Shown: positions 1-8,144 of the stretch, piece by piece
Position numbering within the stretch: position 1 is the stretch's first letter
How the letters are laid out: each line of letters opens with the position of its first letter
Assembly: GCA_017522795.1 (NCBI GenBank)
Contig: JAFWXZ010000032.1
Location: 1-63,883, forward strand
Source of the DNA: Clostridia bacterium
GTDB taxonomy: Bacteria; Bacillota; Clostridia; Oscillospirales; CAG-272
Reading direction: 5' to 3'
Length of the DNA: 63,883 nucleotides
Notes under the pieces: generated by a model
Told to the model about the DNA's origin: nothing
The model's input: only the letters and a program-made list of their open reading frames with translations
The model's database searches: none
Position numbers and translations under genes: made by a program

Positions 1-880
1 ATGCGGGTGTTGCAACCGCAGGGATAACCATAGGAATCTCGGCAACTGGAATTTCGGGCTCGTCTTCAAGTGCTGTTGCGGAAACAGTATTCTCAAAGAT
101 ATTTGCTTCGGTTGCAGGAATCTCGACAGGCTCCTCAACATTAGCAAACATATCTGCTACGGGATCGCTTGCAGGAGTTGCAACCGCGGGAATAACAACG
201 GGAATTTCTGCTACAGGAATTTCAGGCTCGTCTTCAAGTGCTGTTGCGGAAACAGTATTCTCGAAGATATTTGCTTCGGTTGTGGGAATCTCGACAGGCT
301 CCTCAACGTTAGCAAACATATTGACAACAGTTTCTGCCGCAGGTGTTGCAACCGCAGGGATAACCATAGGAATCTCGGCAACAGGAATCTCGGGTTCGTC
401 TTCAAGTGCTGTTGCAGAGACGGTGTTCTCAAAGATGTTTGCTTCGGTTGCAGGAATCTCCACAGGCTCCTCAACGTTAGCAAACATATCTGCCACAGGA
501 TCGGATGCAGGAGTTGCAACCGCAGAGATAACCATAGGAATCTCGGCAACTGGAATTTCAGGCTCGTCTTCAAGTGCTGTTGCGGAAACAGTATTCTCAA
601 AGATATTTGCCTCAGTTGCAGGAATCTCGACAGGCTCCTCAATGTTAGCAAACATATCTGCTACGGGATCGCTTGCAGGAGTTGCAACCGCAGGAATAAC
701 AACGGGAATTTCTGCTACAGGAATTTCAGGCTCGTCTTCAAGTGCTGTTGCGGAAACAGTATTCTCAAAGATATTTGCTTCGGTTGCAGGAATCTTGACA
801 GGTTCCTCAACATTTGCAAACATATTGACAACAGGTTCTGCCGCAGGTGTTGCAACTGCGGGAATGACCATAGGAATCTC
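1..880 (-). repeat. 168-bp in-frame tandem repeat array
   Basis: An anchor (ggaatct-gacagg-tcctca) recurs at 117, 285, 453, 621 and 789, exactly 168 bp apart, so each unit is 56 codons. Units are nearly identical at the DNA level, with variants alternating at a few places (SDPVADMFAN versus AE-VVNMFAN). The array runs off the left edge. Confidence 0.95.
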
Positions 881-1915
881 GGGAGCGGGTGCCATAGGCT
901 CGTCGCGAAGCTCGGTGGCTGTCACCTTGTTCTCGCAAATAGTGGCGTTGATCTGTACTACACCATCCTCGTCTGCGGAGGTGTAAATAGTGATTGGAAT
1001 ATCCTTAAGATAAGATACAGGATTGGAAAGAGGCGTGACTGCCTCATCGGGAGCCGCAGGAATAGGCTCTGCAACAGGGATAACAGTATCCTCGAGGGTA
1101 GCAGGCTTATAGCTGTTCTCATAAAGAGCTGCTGCGGGAGTCACAAAGGGAATAGCACCGGGAACGCCCGATGTAATAAATGTATACGGAGAAGCGATGG
1201 GAGTTGCGGCAGGCTCTATGGGTTGAGCCTCGGTAGCATCAGGAATATGAATATTGTCCTCAAGAACAGAAGAGGGGACGTTTTCATATACGAAGGAGTT
1301 TTCAGGCTGCTTGAGCGACTCGATAAATGGAGTATCTGTAGGCTCGGCAACGTCGAAGGCAGGCTCCTCAAAAGCATTAAGATCGGAAAGGGTTATGGGA
1401 TTTGCAGGAGTTGCCTCATAAACGGCATTGGAAATATCGTCCGCACGTCTGAAAGCATATGGATCTGCACCCATATTAATTGCCTTTACAGGCTCGATAG
1501 GCTCCTCGGTGATAATGAAGCCGTCAAGTCCGCGAATGGGCTTAACAGGCTCAAGCTCGCTAAGGATAGCCGCCGTTGGCTCAAGCGCATCTATGTAAAC
1601 CGAGTCAGGAGCATCCCACTTAGCATCGTCAAGATCCTCGTAAAGCTTGACCGTGCCCTCGCGTTCCTCATATTCGTGAATCTTATTTCTGTTTCTGATC
1701 GCCTGGAAAATAAGGAATGAACAGATCGCCAGCGATAAGAAGGCAACTACAAGGAAGACGAATTCAAAGAAGAGCGGATCGTCCCAATAGGACTTAGGCT
1801 CACTTCCCTCTCCTCCCGTAGCTTCGGCAAAGACGGTGACTGCCATAGACATTGTCATAATTAATGCCAATACCAAGGCTATTACAAGCTTTCTGTTCTT
1901 GAACAACTTTTTCAT
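1..1915 (-). CDS. Membrane-anchored protein with 56-residue acidic repeats (3' end outside window)
   Basis: The reading frame is open from the ATG at 1915 to the window edge, about 638 codons. Residues 1-30 look like a signal peptide (Lys/Arg-rich start, hydrophobic 10-29, end VFA). A second hydrophobic stretch at about 49-70 is followed by RNRNK, so the long C-terminal part may lie in the cytoplasm. Residues from about 75 are acidic and Pro/Ala/Val-rich. The last third in the window is a tandem array of 56-residue units containing motifs such as FANVEEPVEIP and NIFENTVSATALEDEP. A GGAGAG ribosome site precedes the start. I do not recognise the family; a structural or scaffolding envelope role is a guess. 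The repeats continue past the window, so total length is unknown. Confidence 0.85.
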   Translation of the reverse strand, partial: MKKLFKNRKLVIALVLALIMTMSMAVTVFAEATGGEGSEPKSYWDDPLFFEFVFLVVAFLSLAICSFLIFQAIRNRNKIHEYEEREGTVKLYEDLDDAKWDAPDSVYIDALEPTAAILSELEPVKPIRGLDGFIITEEPIEPVKAINMGADPYAFRRADDISNAVYEATPANPITLSDLNAFEEPAFDVAEPTDTPFIESLKQPENSFVYENVPSSVLEDNIHIPDATEAQPIEPAATPIASPYTFITSGVPGAIPFVTPAAALYENSYKPATLEDTVIPVAEPIPAAPDEAVTPLSNPVSYLKDIPITIYTSADEDGVVQINATICENKVTATELRDEPMAPAPEIPMVIPAVATPAAEPVVNMFANVEEPVKIPATEANIFENTVSATALEDEPEIPVAEIPVVIPAVATPASDPVADMFANIEEPVEIPATEANIFENTVSATALEDEPEIPVAEIPMVISAVATPASDPVADMFANVEEPVEIPATEANIFENTVSATALEDEPEIPVAEIPMVIPAVATPAAETVVNMFANVEEPVEIPTTEANIFENTVSATALEDEPEIPVAEIPVVIPAVATPASDPVADMFANVEEPVEIPATEANIFENTVSATALEDEPEIPVAEIPMVIPAVATPA

Positions 1916-2029
1916 ACTCTCTCCGTTTCATCACAAGCCGCACCCCATAATGCGACAAGTGAAACAATAATTATATATATTTCGCGTGAAATAATACGCG
2001 ACGCGCGCGAATATTTCTATACAGATATA

Positions 2030-2058
2030 ATTATAGCACTATCATCGCGTAAAATCAA
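2030..2058 (-). promoter_or_regulatory. SigA-type promoter of the repeat protein gene
   Basis: On the minus strand TTGATT is followed by 17 bp and TATAAT. This gives a leader of about 110 nt that contains the GC-rich near-palindrome around 1980-2010 (TTTCGCGTGAAA). Confidence 0.7.
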
Positions 2059-2082
2059 TAGTAAATTTAAAATAAATAAAAA

Positions 2083-2106
2083 AAGTGGAGACTTTCGTCC
2101 CCACTT
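2083..2106 (-). terminator. Terminator of the small lipoprotein gene
   Basis: AAGTGGAGAC and GTCCCCACTT pair over 10 bp with one mismatch. A run of A on the plus strand gives the U-tract of the minus-strand transcript. Confidence 0.8.
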
Positions 2107-2121
2107 CTTTATATGAAAAAA

Positions 2122-2463
2122 TTATTCAGCCTTGGTGTACTTCCAACCGTCAAGCTTGATGTACTCAACGCCGTCCTCTTCACCCTCGCTGTAATCGTAG
2201 GTGTTGTATTCCTCGTTGAAGGTAAGAGTGATCTTGTTGCCGTCTTCGTTGAACTTGTACTCACCCTCGATAGTCTCGCCCTTACCAAGAATGGGATTGG
2301 TGGTCTTGGTTACCTTGCCACCGATCTCGAACTTGTAGGTAACGTCACCGTTAAGAGTAGTACCGGTAAAGCTACCGGTGATGGACTTACCGCAAGAAAC
2401 AAGGGTAAGAAGAGAGCATACGAGAAGTACGCATACAAGGATTGCAGATACTGTCTTTTTCAT
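2122..2463 (-). CDS. Small secreted lipoprotein
   Basis: This 113-residue protein has a type II signal peptide with lipobox LVSC; the lipidated cysteine is residue 24. The mature part of about 90 residues alternates polar and beta-prone segments (SITGSFTGTT, TYKFEIGGKV, KITLTF), resembling the small beta-barrel lipoproteins common in Clostridia that report on a model parameter such as 'EGEYKFNEDGNKI'. The function is unknown. It has its own promoter, an AAGGAG ribosome site 8 nt before the ATG, and its own terminator, so it is monocistronic. Confidence 0.88.
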   Translation of the reverse strand: MKKTVSAILVCVLLVCSLLTLVSCGKSITGSFTGTTLNGDVTYKFEIGGKVTKTTNPILGKGETIEGEYKFNEDGNKITLTFNEEYNTYDYSEGEEDGVEYIKLDGWKYTKAE

Positions 2464-2513
2464 TGATAAATACTCCTTTTCAAATTTAGTCGGTGTTTTA
2501 CGACTTCAAATAT

Positions 2514-2542
2514 ATTTTATCATTATCTTATGCATTTGTCAA
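2514..2542 (-). promoter_or_regulatory. Promoter of the lipoprotein gene
   Basis: On the minus strand TTGACA, 17 bp and TAAAAT. It is back to back with the plus-strand promoter at 2588-2616. Confidence 0.8.
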
Positions 2543-2587
2543 CGATTTTTTAATTAAATTTTAATTATTTTTTTACATCAATTTTTG

Positions 2588-2616
2588 TTGACTTTCGGGA
2601 TAAGTTGTATTACAAT
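2588..2616 (+). promoter_or_regulatory. Promoter of the DUF5662-permease operon
   Basis: TTGACT, 17 bp and TACAAT, about 30 nt upstream of the ATG at 2646. Confidence 0.85.
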
Positions 2617-2645
2617 ATATGAAGTGAAAATAAAGAGGCGGTTTT

Positions 2646-3185
2646 ATGAGGATATCTAACTTTTTTAAGCATTTTGCTCTCGTTATGCGTCACAAGTGGC
2701 GAGTATTCGTAAATTGCGCCAAGTGCGGCATTGTCTGGCGAGGACTGGTACACGATCTCTCAAAGTTCTCACCAACCGAGTTCGTTGAAAGCGTGAAATA
2801 CTATCAAGGCAACCGTTCGCCCATAGGCGTATGCAGAAGAGAAAACGGCTACAGCCTTGCCTGGCTGCATCACAAGGGCAGAAACAAGCATCATATCGAA
2901 TATTGGACTGATGAGGAATGTACCGTTCAGCCGCTTATGCCCTACAAATATGCCGTTGAATGCGTGTGCGACAAGCTTGCCGCGACGAGAGTTTATGCAG
3001 GGCGTGGATATTCAACCGAGCTTCCCCTGCTCCACTGGAAAAAATACGGCAACAAGGTCGGGGGAAATCCTAAGACCATGGCGTTTGTCGAGCGGGTGTT
3101 CATTGACGTTCGCGATAACGGCGAGGACTTTGTTCTAAGTAAAAAATATATGAGAAAAACCTACGACGAAATATGCAAAAAATAA
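2646..3185 (+). CDS. DUF5662 family protein
   Basis: The 179-residue protein matches what I remember of the DUF5662 family. It has a His-rich set of conserved positions: H16, HDLSKFSP at 36-43, and an LHHKGRNKHHIEYW block at about 74-87. These could bind a metal in an HD-like fold, but no activity is established as far as I know. GAGGCG precedes the start. The next gene overlaps its 3' end by 13 bp, so the two are probably translated together. Confidence 0.8.
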   Translation: MRISNFFKHFALVMRHKWRVFVNCAKCGIVWRGLVHDLSKFSPTEFVESVKYYQGNRSPIGVCRRENGYSLAWLHHKGRNKHHIEYWTDEECTVQPLMPYKYAVECVCDKLAATRVYAGRGYSTELPLLHWKKYGNKVGGNPKTMAFVERVFIDVRDNGEDFVLSKKYMRKTYDEICKK

Positions 3186-4321
3186 GTGAAAAAATAATTA
3201 TTCCGCATACGGTAGCGGAGAAAATAAAGGGCTGGGTTAAGGATAACGTAGTACTGATAGTAGCATTTTTTGCTGCGGTCATAACCTCATTTATCGTTCC
3301 GCCCGACAGCGAGTATCTCGGATATTTCGATTTCAAGACTCTCGCCTGTCTTTTCTGCGTCCTGGCAGTTGTATGCGCCCTTAGAAATATCAGATTTTTC
3401 TACACCTTGGCTAAGGCTATAGTAAGAAAATTCAGAAATGCAAAAATAGCCATTCTCGTTCTGGTATACATAACTTTTATCGGCTCTATGCTGATAGCGA
3501 ACGATATGGCTCTGCTCACCTTTCTCCCTCTTGGCTACTTTATCCTGCATACCACGGGAAAGGAGAAATATCTATCGTTTGCATTTATAATGCAAAACAT
3601 TGCGGCAAATCTCGGCGGTATGCTTACTCCGTTCGGAAATCCGCAGAATCTCTACCTATATTCCAAATTTAATATTCCCGACGGCGAATTCGTTTCTATA
3701 ATGCTTCCTCCCTTTATCGTGGCGGTGATGCTTATCACCGTTTGCTGCCTTATCTTCGTCAAGAGCGAGCCTCTTGAAATACAGGAAAAAGCGGCAAATC
3801 TGCCCGTTGGCAGGGTAATTATCTACCTCGCCCTTTTCGCCGTGGCAATATCTATGGTATTCAGATTTATGCCATATCAGATAGGTCTTGTGGTAATTCC
3901 CGTTGCCCTACTCTTCCTTGACAGAGAGGCGCTTCGTCAGGTAGACTACGGTCTGCTGTTTACCTTTGTATTTTTCTTTATCTTTGCGGGAAATATGGGA
4001 AGAATAGCCATTGTGCGCGACTTCTTCTCCTACCTGCTTGACATCAATACGCTAGTGTTCTCGGCTATGAGCTGTCAGATAATCTCCAACGTGCCATCGG
4101 CGATACTGCTCTCCCAGTTCACCGACAACTATCGTGAGCTGCTGCTCGGTGTAAATATCGGTGGCGCGGGCACTCTGATCGCATCTCTCGCCAGCCTTAT
4201 CACCTTTAAGGAATACACAAAGCAGGACCCAAAGCACACGCTGTCATATATTCTCAAATTCAGTGCGTTTAACTTCGCGTTCCTGATCATACTGACCGTG
4301 TTCTGCTATTTACTTACATAA
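3173..4321 (+). CDS. SLC13/ArsB-like (ion transporter superfamily) permease
   Basis: The 382-residue integral membrane protein has about ten hydrophobic segments. Two signatures of the ion transporter superfamily (CitMHS, ArsB, NhaD, DASS) are visible: GSMLIANDMALLTFLP near residues 103-118, and the TPFGNPQNL re-entrant motif near 150. Such proteins move carboxylates, arsenite or Na+/H+; the substrate cannot be told from sequence. It overlaps the DUF5662 gene, so both come from the 2588 promoter. A strong hairpin terminator follows at once. Confidence 0.8.
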   Translation: MQKISEKIIIPHTVAEKIKGWVKDNVVLIVAFFAAVITSFIVPPDSEYLGYFDFKTLACLFCVLAVVCALRNIRFFYTLAKAIVRKFRNAKIAILVLVYITFIGSMLIANDMALLTFLPLGYFILHTTGKEKYLSFAFIMQNIAANLGGMLTPFGNPQNLYLYSKFNIPDGEFVSIMLPPFIVAVMLITVCCLIFVKSEPLEIQEKAANLPVGRVIIYLALFAVAISMVFRFMPYQIGLVVIPVALLFLDREALRQVDYGLLFTFVFFFIFAGNMGRIAIVRDFFSYLLDINTLVFSAMSCQIISNVPSAILLSQFTDNYRELLLGVNIGGAGTLIASLASLITFKEYTKQDPKHTLSYILKFSAFNFAFLIILTVFCYLLT

Positions 4322-4322
4322 C

Positions 4323-4370
4323 AAAAACAACCGTTTGATTCTTTTGCCGAAGCATCAAACGGTTGTTTTT
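4323..4370. terminator. Bidirectional terminator between permease and XRE genes
   Basis: A 17-bp perfect inverted repeat (AAAAACAACCGTTTGAT and its complement) with a 14-nt loop. It carries T-runs on both strands. The last codons and the stop of the opposing XRE gene lie inside the right arm. Confidence 0.9.
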
Positions 4371-4606
4371 GTTTCCTTATTACTTTTTGCAGAGGATCTA
4401 TTGATCTTCGGATTGTCGGTTCTGCCGAGAAGATAGTCCAATGAAACGTTAAAATAATCGGCGAACTTTATAAGGGTGTTGTAATCAGCCTCCCTCTCCA
4501 GATTTTCATATCGACTTATACTGTTTTGATTCATATTCAGATCGAGAGCAAGCTTTAGCTGCGATATTTTTTTCTTTTTTCGCAATTCCTTTAATCTAAA
4601 CTCCAA
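4355..4606 (-). CDS. XRE-family HTH transcriptional regulator
   Basis: The 83-residue protein is one helix-turn-helix domain of the Cro/CI type: KKKKISQLKLALDLNMNQNS is the scaffold and recognition region (about 10-29) and FNVSLDYLLGRTD the usual closing motif (about 52-64). It probably binds operators such as the TACCAT-A-ATGGTA dyad 60 bp upstream of its own start, controlling itself and the divergent transcript. Its final residues (KETKTTV) are encoded by the terminator hairpin. Base composition is AT-rich compared with flanking housekeeping genes. Confidence 0.88.
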   Translation of the reverse strand: MEFRLKELRKKKKISQLKLALDLNMNQNSISRYENLEREADYNTLIKFADYFNVSLDYLLGRTDNPKINRSSAKSNKETKTTV

Positions 4607-4925
4607 AAACTCACCTTCTTTTTTACTTTTTCCGACATTTTTTGAAAAACTTCTTGACTTTATTGTACCATAATGGTATAATTTTAATATCCCAAATTGG
4701 TATATATAGTGGTGCAGAAATGTTTTAAGATAAAGTTTTTCTAAAGCTAAGATTCAAAACTTCTTTATGAAGTGCAATAGTACACAATCATTTAATATAA
4801 TACAATTTCAAAACATAGTCATTTGGATGAAATTAGATAAAGGACTAGACTGGGGTTTGTTCTCAGCACTAATTGATTTTTTATGCTAATTTTTTATATT
4901 TAAAAATAATGATAGGAGACTAATT
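4607..4925. other. AT-rich divergent control region
   Basis: I see no gene in these 319 bp. They hold the XRE operators and a strong plus-strand promoter at 4654-4682. The ribosome site for the LRR gene (TAGGAG) is at the right end. The predicted plus-strand leader is over 200 nt, is AT-rich, and shows no riboswitch I recognise. Confidence 0.6.
4654..4682 (+). promoter_or_regulatory. SigA promoter with a dyad operator in its spacer
   Basis: TTGACT, 17 bp and a perfect TATAAT. The dyad TACCAT-A-ATGGTA (4666-4678) fills the spacer and touches the -10 box, and a looser copy (CCAAATTGG) lies about 15 bp downstream. The layout suits repression by the neighbouring XRE protein. Confidence 0.75.
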
Positions 4926-5702
4926 ATGAATTTTTTTGGAACTTTGATTAACGGCGTGCTTTATAATAAAGAAAAAAATGAAGTTGTTGTAACAAAAGCA
5001 ATATTTCCGCAGAAGAAATGTGTGATTGAATCCACCATTGATGAATTGCCTATTACAGTTATAAACCCTAAGGCATTCAAAAATTCTTCAGTAAAAGAAG
5101 TAGTTATTCCTGAAACTGTAAAGAACATTTTCAATGATACTTTTATGAATTGTAAAAATCTTAAATCTGTTTTTTTATCTAAGTAGCTAGAAACAATTTG
5201 GGGCAGATCTTTTGCCGAGTGCAAAAATCTTGAGAACATAAATTTAGAAGGGGTTAAAAAAATAGGAAATGCAGCATTTTACGGTTGCATCTCACTCGAA
5301 TATGCATTTTTAAATTCCGTATATTGCATAGATGCCGGGGGTTTTAATGAATGTGCTCGTTTGCAAACCGTTGTTATAGGAGACGATTGCACTAGAATCG
5401 ATAGCGGTGCATTTAGAAATTGCAAACAGTTAAAAACTGTAGTGCTATCCAAGAATATCGATAACATATGTGGTATTTTTGGAAAAATATATGGTAAGCT
5501 TGATCCCGTTAGAGACAATCCTTTTGCAGGATGTGATAATTTAAAATATCTGTTATATCACGGAACGCAGAATGAAATAAAGGAACATGTTCGCGATTTT
5601 TGGGTTGATGCGTGCAAAATGAACATCTATTACTATTCAACAGAGCCTAAAAAAGGCACATGGCGTTATGACGAAGGAAAAATAATCGTAACCCATGCAT
5701 AA
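4926..5702 (+). pseudogene. BspA-type LRR_5 protein interrupted by an in-frame TAG
   Basis: A single frame of 259 codons is broken only by TAG at 5184-5186 (codon 87). Both sides carry BspA-like leucine-rich repeats (LRR_5): before it AFKNSSVKEVVIPETVKNI and FMNCKNLKSVFLSK, after it FAECKNLENINLEGVKKIG, FNECARLQTVVIGDD and FRNCKQLKTVVLSKN. A good ribosome site (AGGAG) precedes 4926. The TAG is followed by CTA. This is either a recent nonsense mutation, a programmed readthrough site or a sequencing error; downstream coding is otherwise intact. There is no signal peptide, so the intact product would be cytoplasmic. The protein resembles the next gene's product. Confidence 0.8.
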
Positions 5703-5747
5703 TTATACCACTATAAAAACCAACATATTTAGAAAGGAAAATAAAAA

Positions 5748-6224
5748 ATGTATTGGGGCAAGGATCATTTAAAGAAAATGTGGAAGCAGGTGGACTTGGA
5801 GGGTGTAAGATACGGATTTGTAAAAAACAAAACTAACGGATTTATCTTTGCTGTAGTCGATAGTGTTCTTGACTTTGATATAGAGGAGATAGAGATTCCC
5901 GGAGTTGTTAATGACTGTCCTGTTATGGAAATAGGAAAATTTTCTTTTTCAAGTTGTCACGAGTTAAAAAAGGTCGAACTTCCTCAGTGCATTATGGTTA
6001 TCGGAACTTACGCTTTCTCGAGCTGTGAAAACCTAAGCGAAATAAACGTTCCTTCAATGCTTGAAAAAATACATTATGGTGCTTTTAAGGAATGCCGTTC
6101 CCTAAACAAGATTGATATAGGTCCTAACGTAAAAGTTGAGGAAGGCACCTTCATTGACTGTCCGTTAGATAAAAAGTATCAATTTCAAGGCAAATACACA
6201 AGTAGTCGTGATATGTATAAGTAA
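5748..6224 (+). CDS. BspA-type LRR_5 protein
   Basis: The 158-residue protein has a 45-residue unique N-terminus followed by about four LRR_5 units (FSFSSCHELKKVELPQCI, FSSCENLSEINVPSML, FKECRSLNKIDIGPNV). No signal peptide is seen. Such repeats mediate protein contacts. It follows the broken paralogue by 45 bp and has its own ribosome site (GAAAGGA), and 23 bp separate it from the next gene, so the three probably form an operon from the 4654 promoter. Confidence 0.82.
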   Translation: MYWGKDHLKKMWKQVDLEGVRYGFVKNKTNGFIFAVVDSVLDFDIEEIEIPGVVNDCPVMEIGKFSFSSCHELKKVELPQCIMVIGTYAFSSCENLSEINVPSMLEKIHYGAFKECRSLNKIDIGPNVKVEEGTFIDCPLDKKYQFQGKYTSSRDMYK

Positions 6225-6247
6225 TTTTTAAAAGGAGATATTATAAT

Positions 6248-7102
6248 ATGTTTTTCACCAAACTCAAAAACTTTATCGTTCAATGCTTGTTGCTACCGAT
6301 TTCTTTTTTGATTAATATGTGTAGCGTCGGACCTATTGTATTGGTAATATCCCTCCTTACAGAAGGAGAGAAACTGGCAAACCTTTCAATGACGATTATT
6401 TCAGTAGTCGTTATGCTCCCCCTTGCCCTTGGTCTATCAAAATTACTCGTAAGGATTAAGGGTAAGCAAACTGACGATTACGCTACTTCTTTAGTGTGGC
6501 GTCAGGATGAAGTGACTACTCAATTTACATATGACGGAGAGGTTATCGCGGAATCAAAATACACCACTCCCGAATACTTATCACGCGAAACGAGTCATTG
6601 GTTAACGGGATGGGGAATATTTGCAGTGATTACATCGGTAATCGCCTTCCCTCTCCGTTTAATCGCAGTAATAGTCGCTTTTGTTGGTCTTTTCGTAAGC
6701 GAAATTTATACAACTCACAGGCCCTTGCCCGATGATTCAGGAATTGGAACGGGAAACAGAATTTTACACACACTGTTTGACTTTATTATTCTTCCCTCAC
6801 ACGCAGAGCGTGGCGAATCCTCTCCTCTTGCGTTTGCTTTTATGGGCGGTGACATTATTCTTTGTGTTTTAACATTCTTCATTAATATGCTGGTTTCTTC
6901 TGCCGCGGGAGATAGCGGAATCTGGACTTTACTACTCGCATTCGTTATGCTTATTCCTGTGCTGATTTTATTAATCAGGGACACTGTTAAGCTTTACCGT
7001 AACTATGACCTTCGAACAGGAATAATCAACTCGGCAAAACTACTTTGCATTTCCCTAATTCCTACCCTTATTGCTGTTATACTGATGATATTCGGTATTT
7101 AA
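6248..7102 (+). CDS. Polytopic membrane protein of unknown function
   Basis: The 284-residue protein has hydrophobic segments at about 7-40, 45-66, 120-150, 195-212, 222-245 and 262-283. A soluble loop of about 55 residues (70-125) contains DEVTTQFTYDGEV. I do not recognise the family. AAAGGAG lies 9 nt before the start. It closes the LRR operon, so a membrane partner for the LRR proteins is possible but unproven. Confidence 0.75.
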   Translation: MFFTKLKNFIVQCLLLPISFLINMCSVGPIVLVISLLTEGEKLANLSMTIISVVVMLPLALGLSKLLVRIKGKQTDDYATSLVWRQDEVTTQFTYDGEVIAESKYTTPEYLSRETSHWLTGWGIFAVITSVIAFPLRLIAVIVAFVGLFVSEIYTTHRPLPDDSGIGTGNRILHTLFDFIILPSHAERGESSPLAFAFMGGDIILCVLTFFINMLVSSAAGDSGIWTLLLAFVMLIPVLILLIRDTVKLYRNYDLRTGIINSAKLLCISLIPTLIAVILMIFGI

Positions 7103-7109
7103 AACCTTC

Positions 7110-7134
7110 GCCCTCCTAATTGGAGGGCTTTTTC
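7110..7134 (+). terminator. Terminator of the LRR/membrane protein operon
   Basis: GCCCTCC-TAAT-GGAGGGC-type hairpin followed by TTTTTC. It sits between convergent genes. Confidence 0.85.
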
Positions 7135-7135
7135 T

Positions 7136-8038
7136 TTAAAAACCGCGGGGATATTCTCCGCTTTCGGTAAGGGTTGAGAGAAAGGCTGACAAGCCTTTTC
7201 GGTCGGCGCGGTAGGTTATTCCCTGCCAGATGCCCTCACAGGAAAGGACTTGAACGGTAGCGCTGCCCTCGCCTATAAGACGGGAGATAACGGTGGGTAG
7301 ATAAAACTCGCAGCACAGAGGATCTGAAGCTATATTTTCATCAAGAAAACGAGTAAAGCGGCGCTCACACTCGTCAATTATATTTGGGGTAAAGCCCCAT
7401 AAATTTACCGAAACGGTGGCGGCGGGATCAAGCATTATTCTGCCTGACGGGGTATCGCAGAATACGTCATTTCCCTCTCTGACGATTCCCGTCCTCTCGC
7501 ATATTTCGGTGAGAAAGCCCTCCTTTATATTACATACTCCACGAGAGACCTTGCCGTTTTTGCTGAGGGTATTTTCCAGTCGATAGCCAACCATAGCGCA
7601 AGGCTGCCCTGCCCTATTCTGTGACAAAAAACTGAAAATGCTTGAAAGCGCCTCTCTGCCATAGAAATCATCGGCATTTATCAGCGCAAAGGGTGTGTTT
7701 ACTATCCCTTTCAAGCAGGCAACCGCGTGGGCGGTTCCCCAAGGCTTTATGCGCCCCGCGGGACAGGTGAAGCCATCGGGAAGTATGTCTATCTCCTGAT
7801 AGGCATAGTCAACCGAGATGCCGTATTTTTCGGGATAGGTATCGCTGACCTTGCGAAAATCTGCCTCTATCTCCCGATTTATTACGAAAACCACGCGGTC
7901 AAAGCCTACCCGCGCCGCATCATATACCGAGTAGTCTATTATTCTATGTCCGTAGCTGTCAACAGGCTCCAGCTGCTTCAGTCCTCCAAAGCGGCTTCCC
8001 CTCCCTGCCGCCATAATAACAAGAGCTAAATTTTCCAT
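7136..8038 (-). CDS. Nucleotidyltransferase (NTP_transferase family)
   Basis: Starting at the ATG at 8038 (GGAGG 6 nt upstream; the longer frame has no ribosome site) gives 300 residues. The N-terminus carries the nucleotide-binding signature AAGRGSRFGGLKQ (about 9-21), and ALINADDFYG near residue 121 supplies the metal-binding Asp pair. These are hallmarks of sugar-phosphate nucleotidyltransferases (GT-A fold), which make NDP-sugars from NTP and sugar-1-phosphate. The substrate is not identifiable. It is transcribed away from upp. Confidence 0.82.
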   Translation of the reverse strand: MENLALVIMAAGRGSRFGGLKQLEPVDSYGHRIIDYSVYDAARVGFDRVVFVINREIEADFRKVSDTYPEKYGISVDYAYQEIDILPDGFTCPAGRIKPWGTAHAVACLKGIVNTPFALINADDFYGREALSSIFSFLSQNRAGQPCAMVGYRLENTLSKNGKVSRGVCNIKEGFLTEICERTGIVREGNDVFCDTPSGRIMLDPAATVSVNLWGFTPNIIDECERRFTRFLDENIASDPLCCEFYLPTVISRLIGEGSATVQVLSCEGIWQGITYRADRKGLSAFLSTLTESGEYPRGF

Positions 8039-8086
8039 AAAACCTCCGTTTTCAAGGTATTCCTTAATAATTTTATGCAAGAATAC

Positions 8087-8115
8087 TTGAAAAAAATGGC
8101 GGATAGAGGTATAAT
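8087..8115 (+). promoter_or_regulatory. Promoter of upp-rluD
   Basis: TTGAAA, 17 bp and TATAAT, 30 nt before the upp start. Confidence 0.8.
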
Positions 8116-8144
8116 AAAAGAAAAAACCGAAAGGAACTTTACTT

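Noticed and set aside
1-880. CRISPR-like regular repeats
   Set aside because: Units are 168 bp, contiguous without unique spacers, and in frame within a protein gene.
282-986. Open plus-strand frame rich in Ser, Ala and Gly
   Set aside because: It is the antisense shadow of the 168-bp repeat array; the minus frame has a signal peptide, a ribosome site and continues in both directions.
5184-5186. TAG reassigned to an amino acid in this genome
   Set aside because: def, cotJA and uvrA all end at TAG at sensible positions, so TAG is a working stop.
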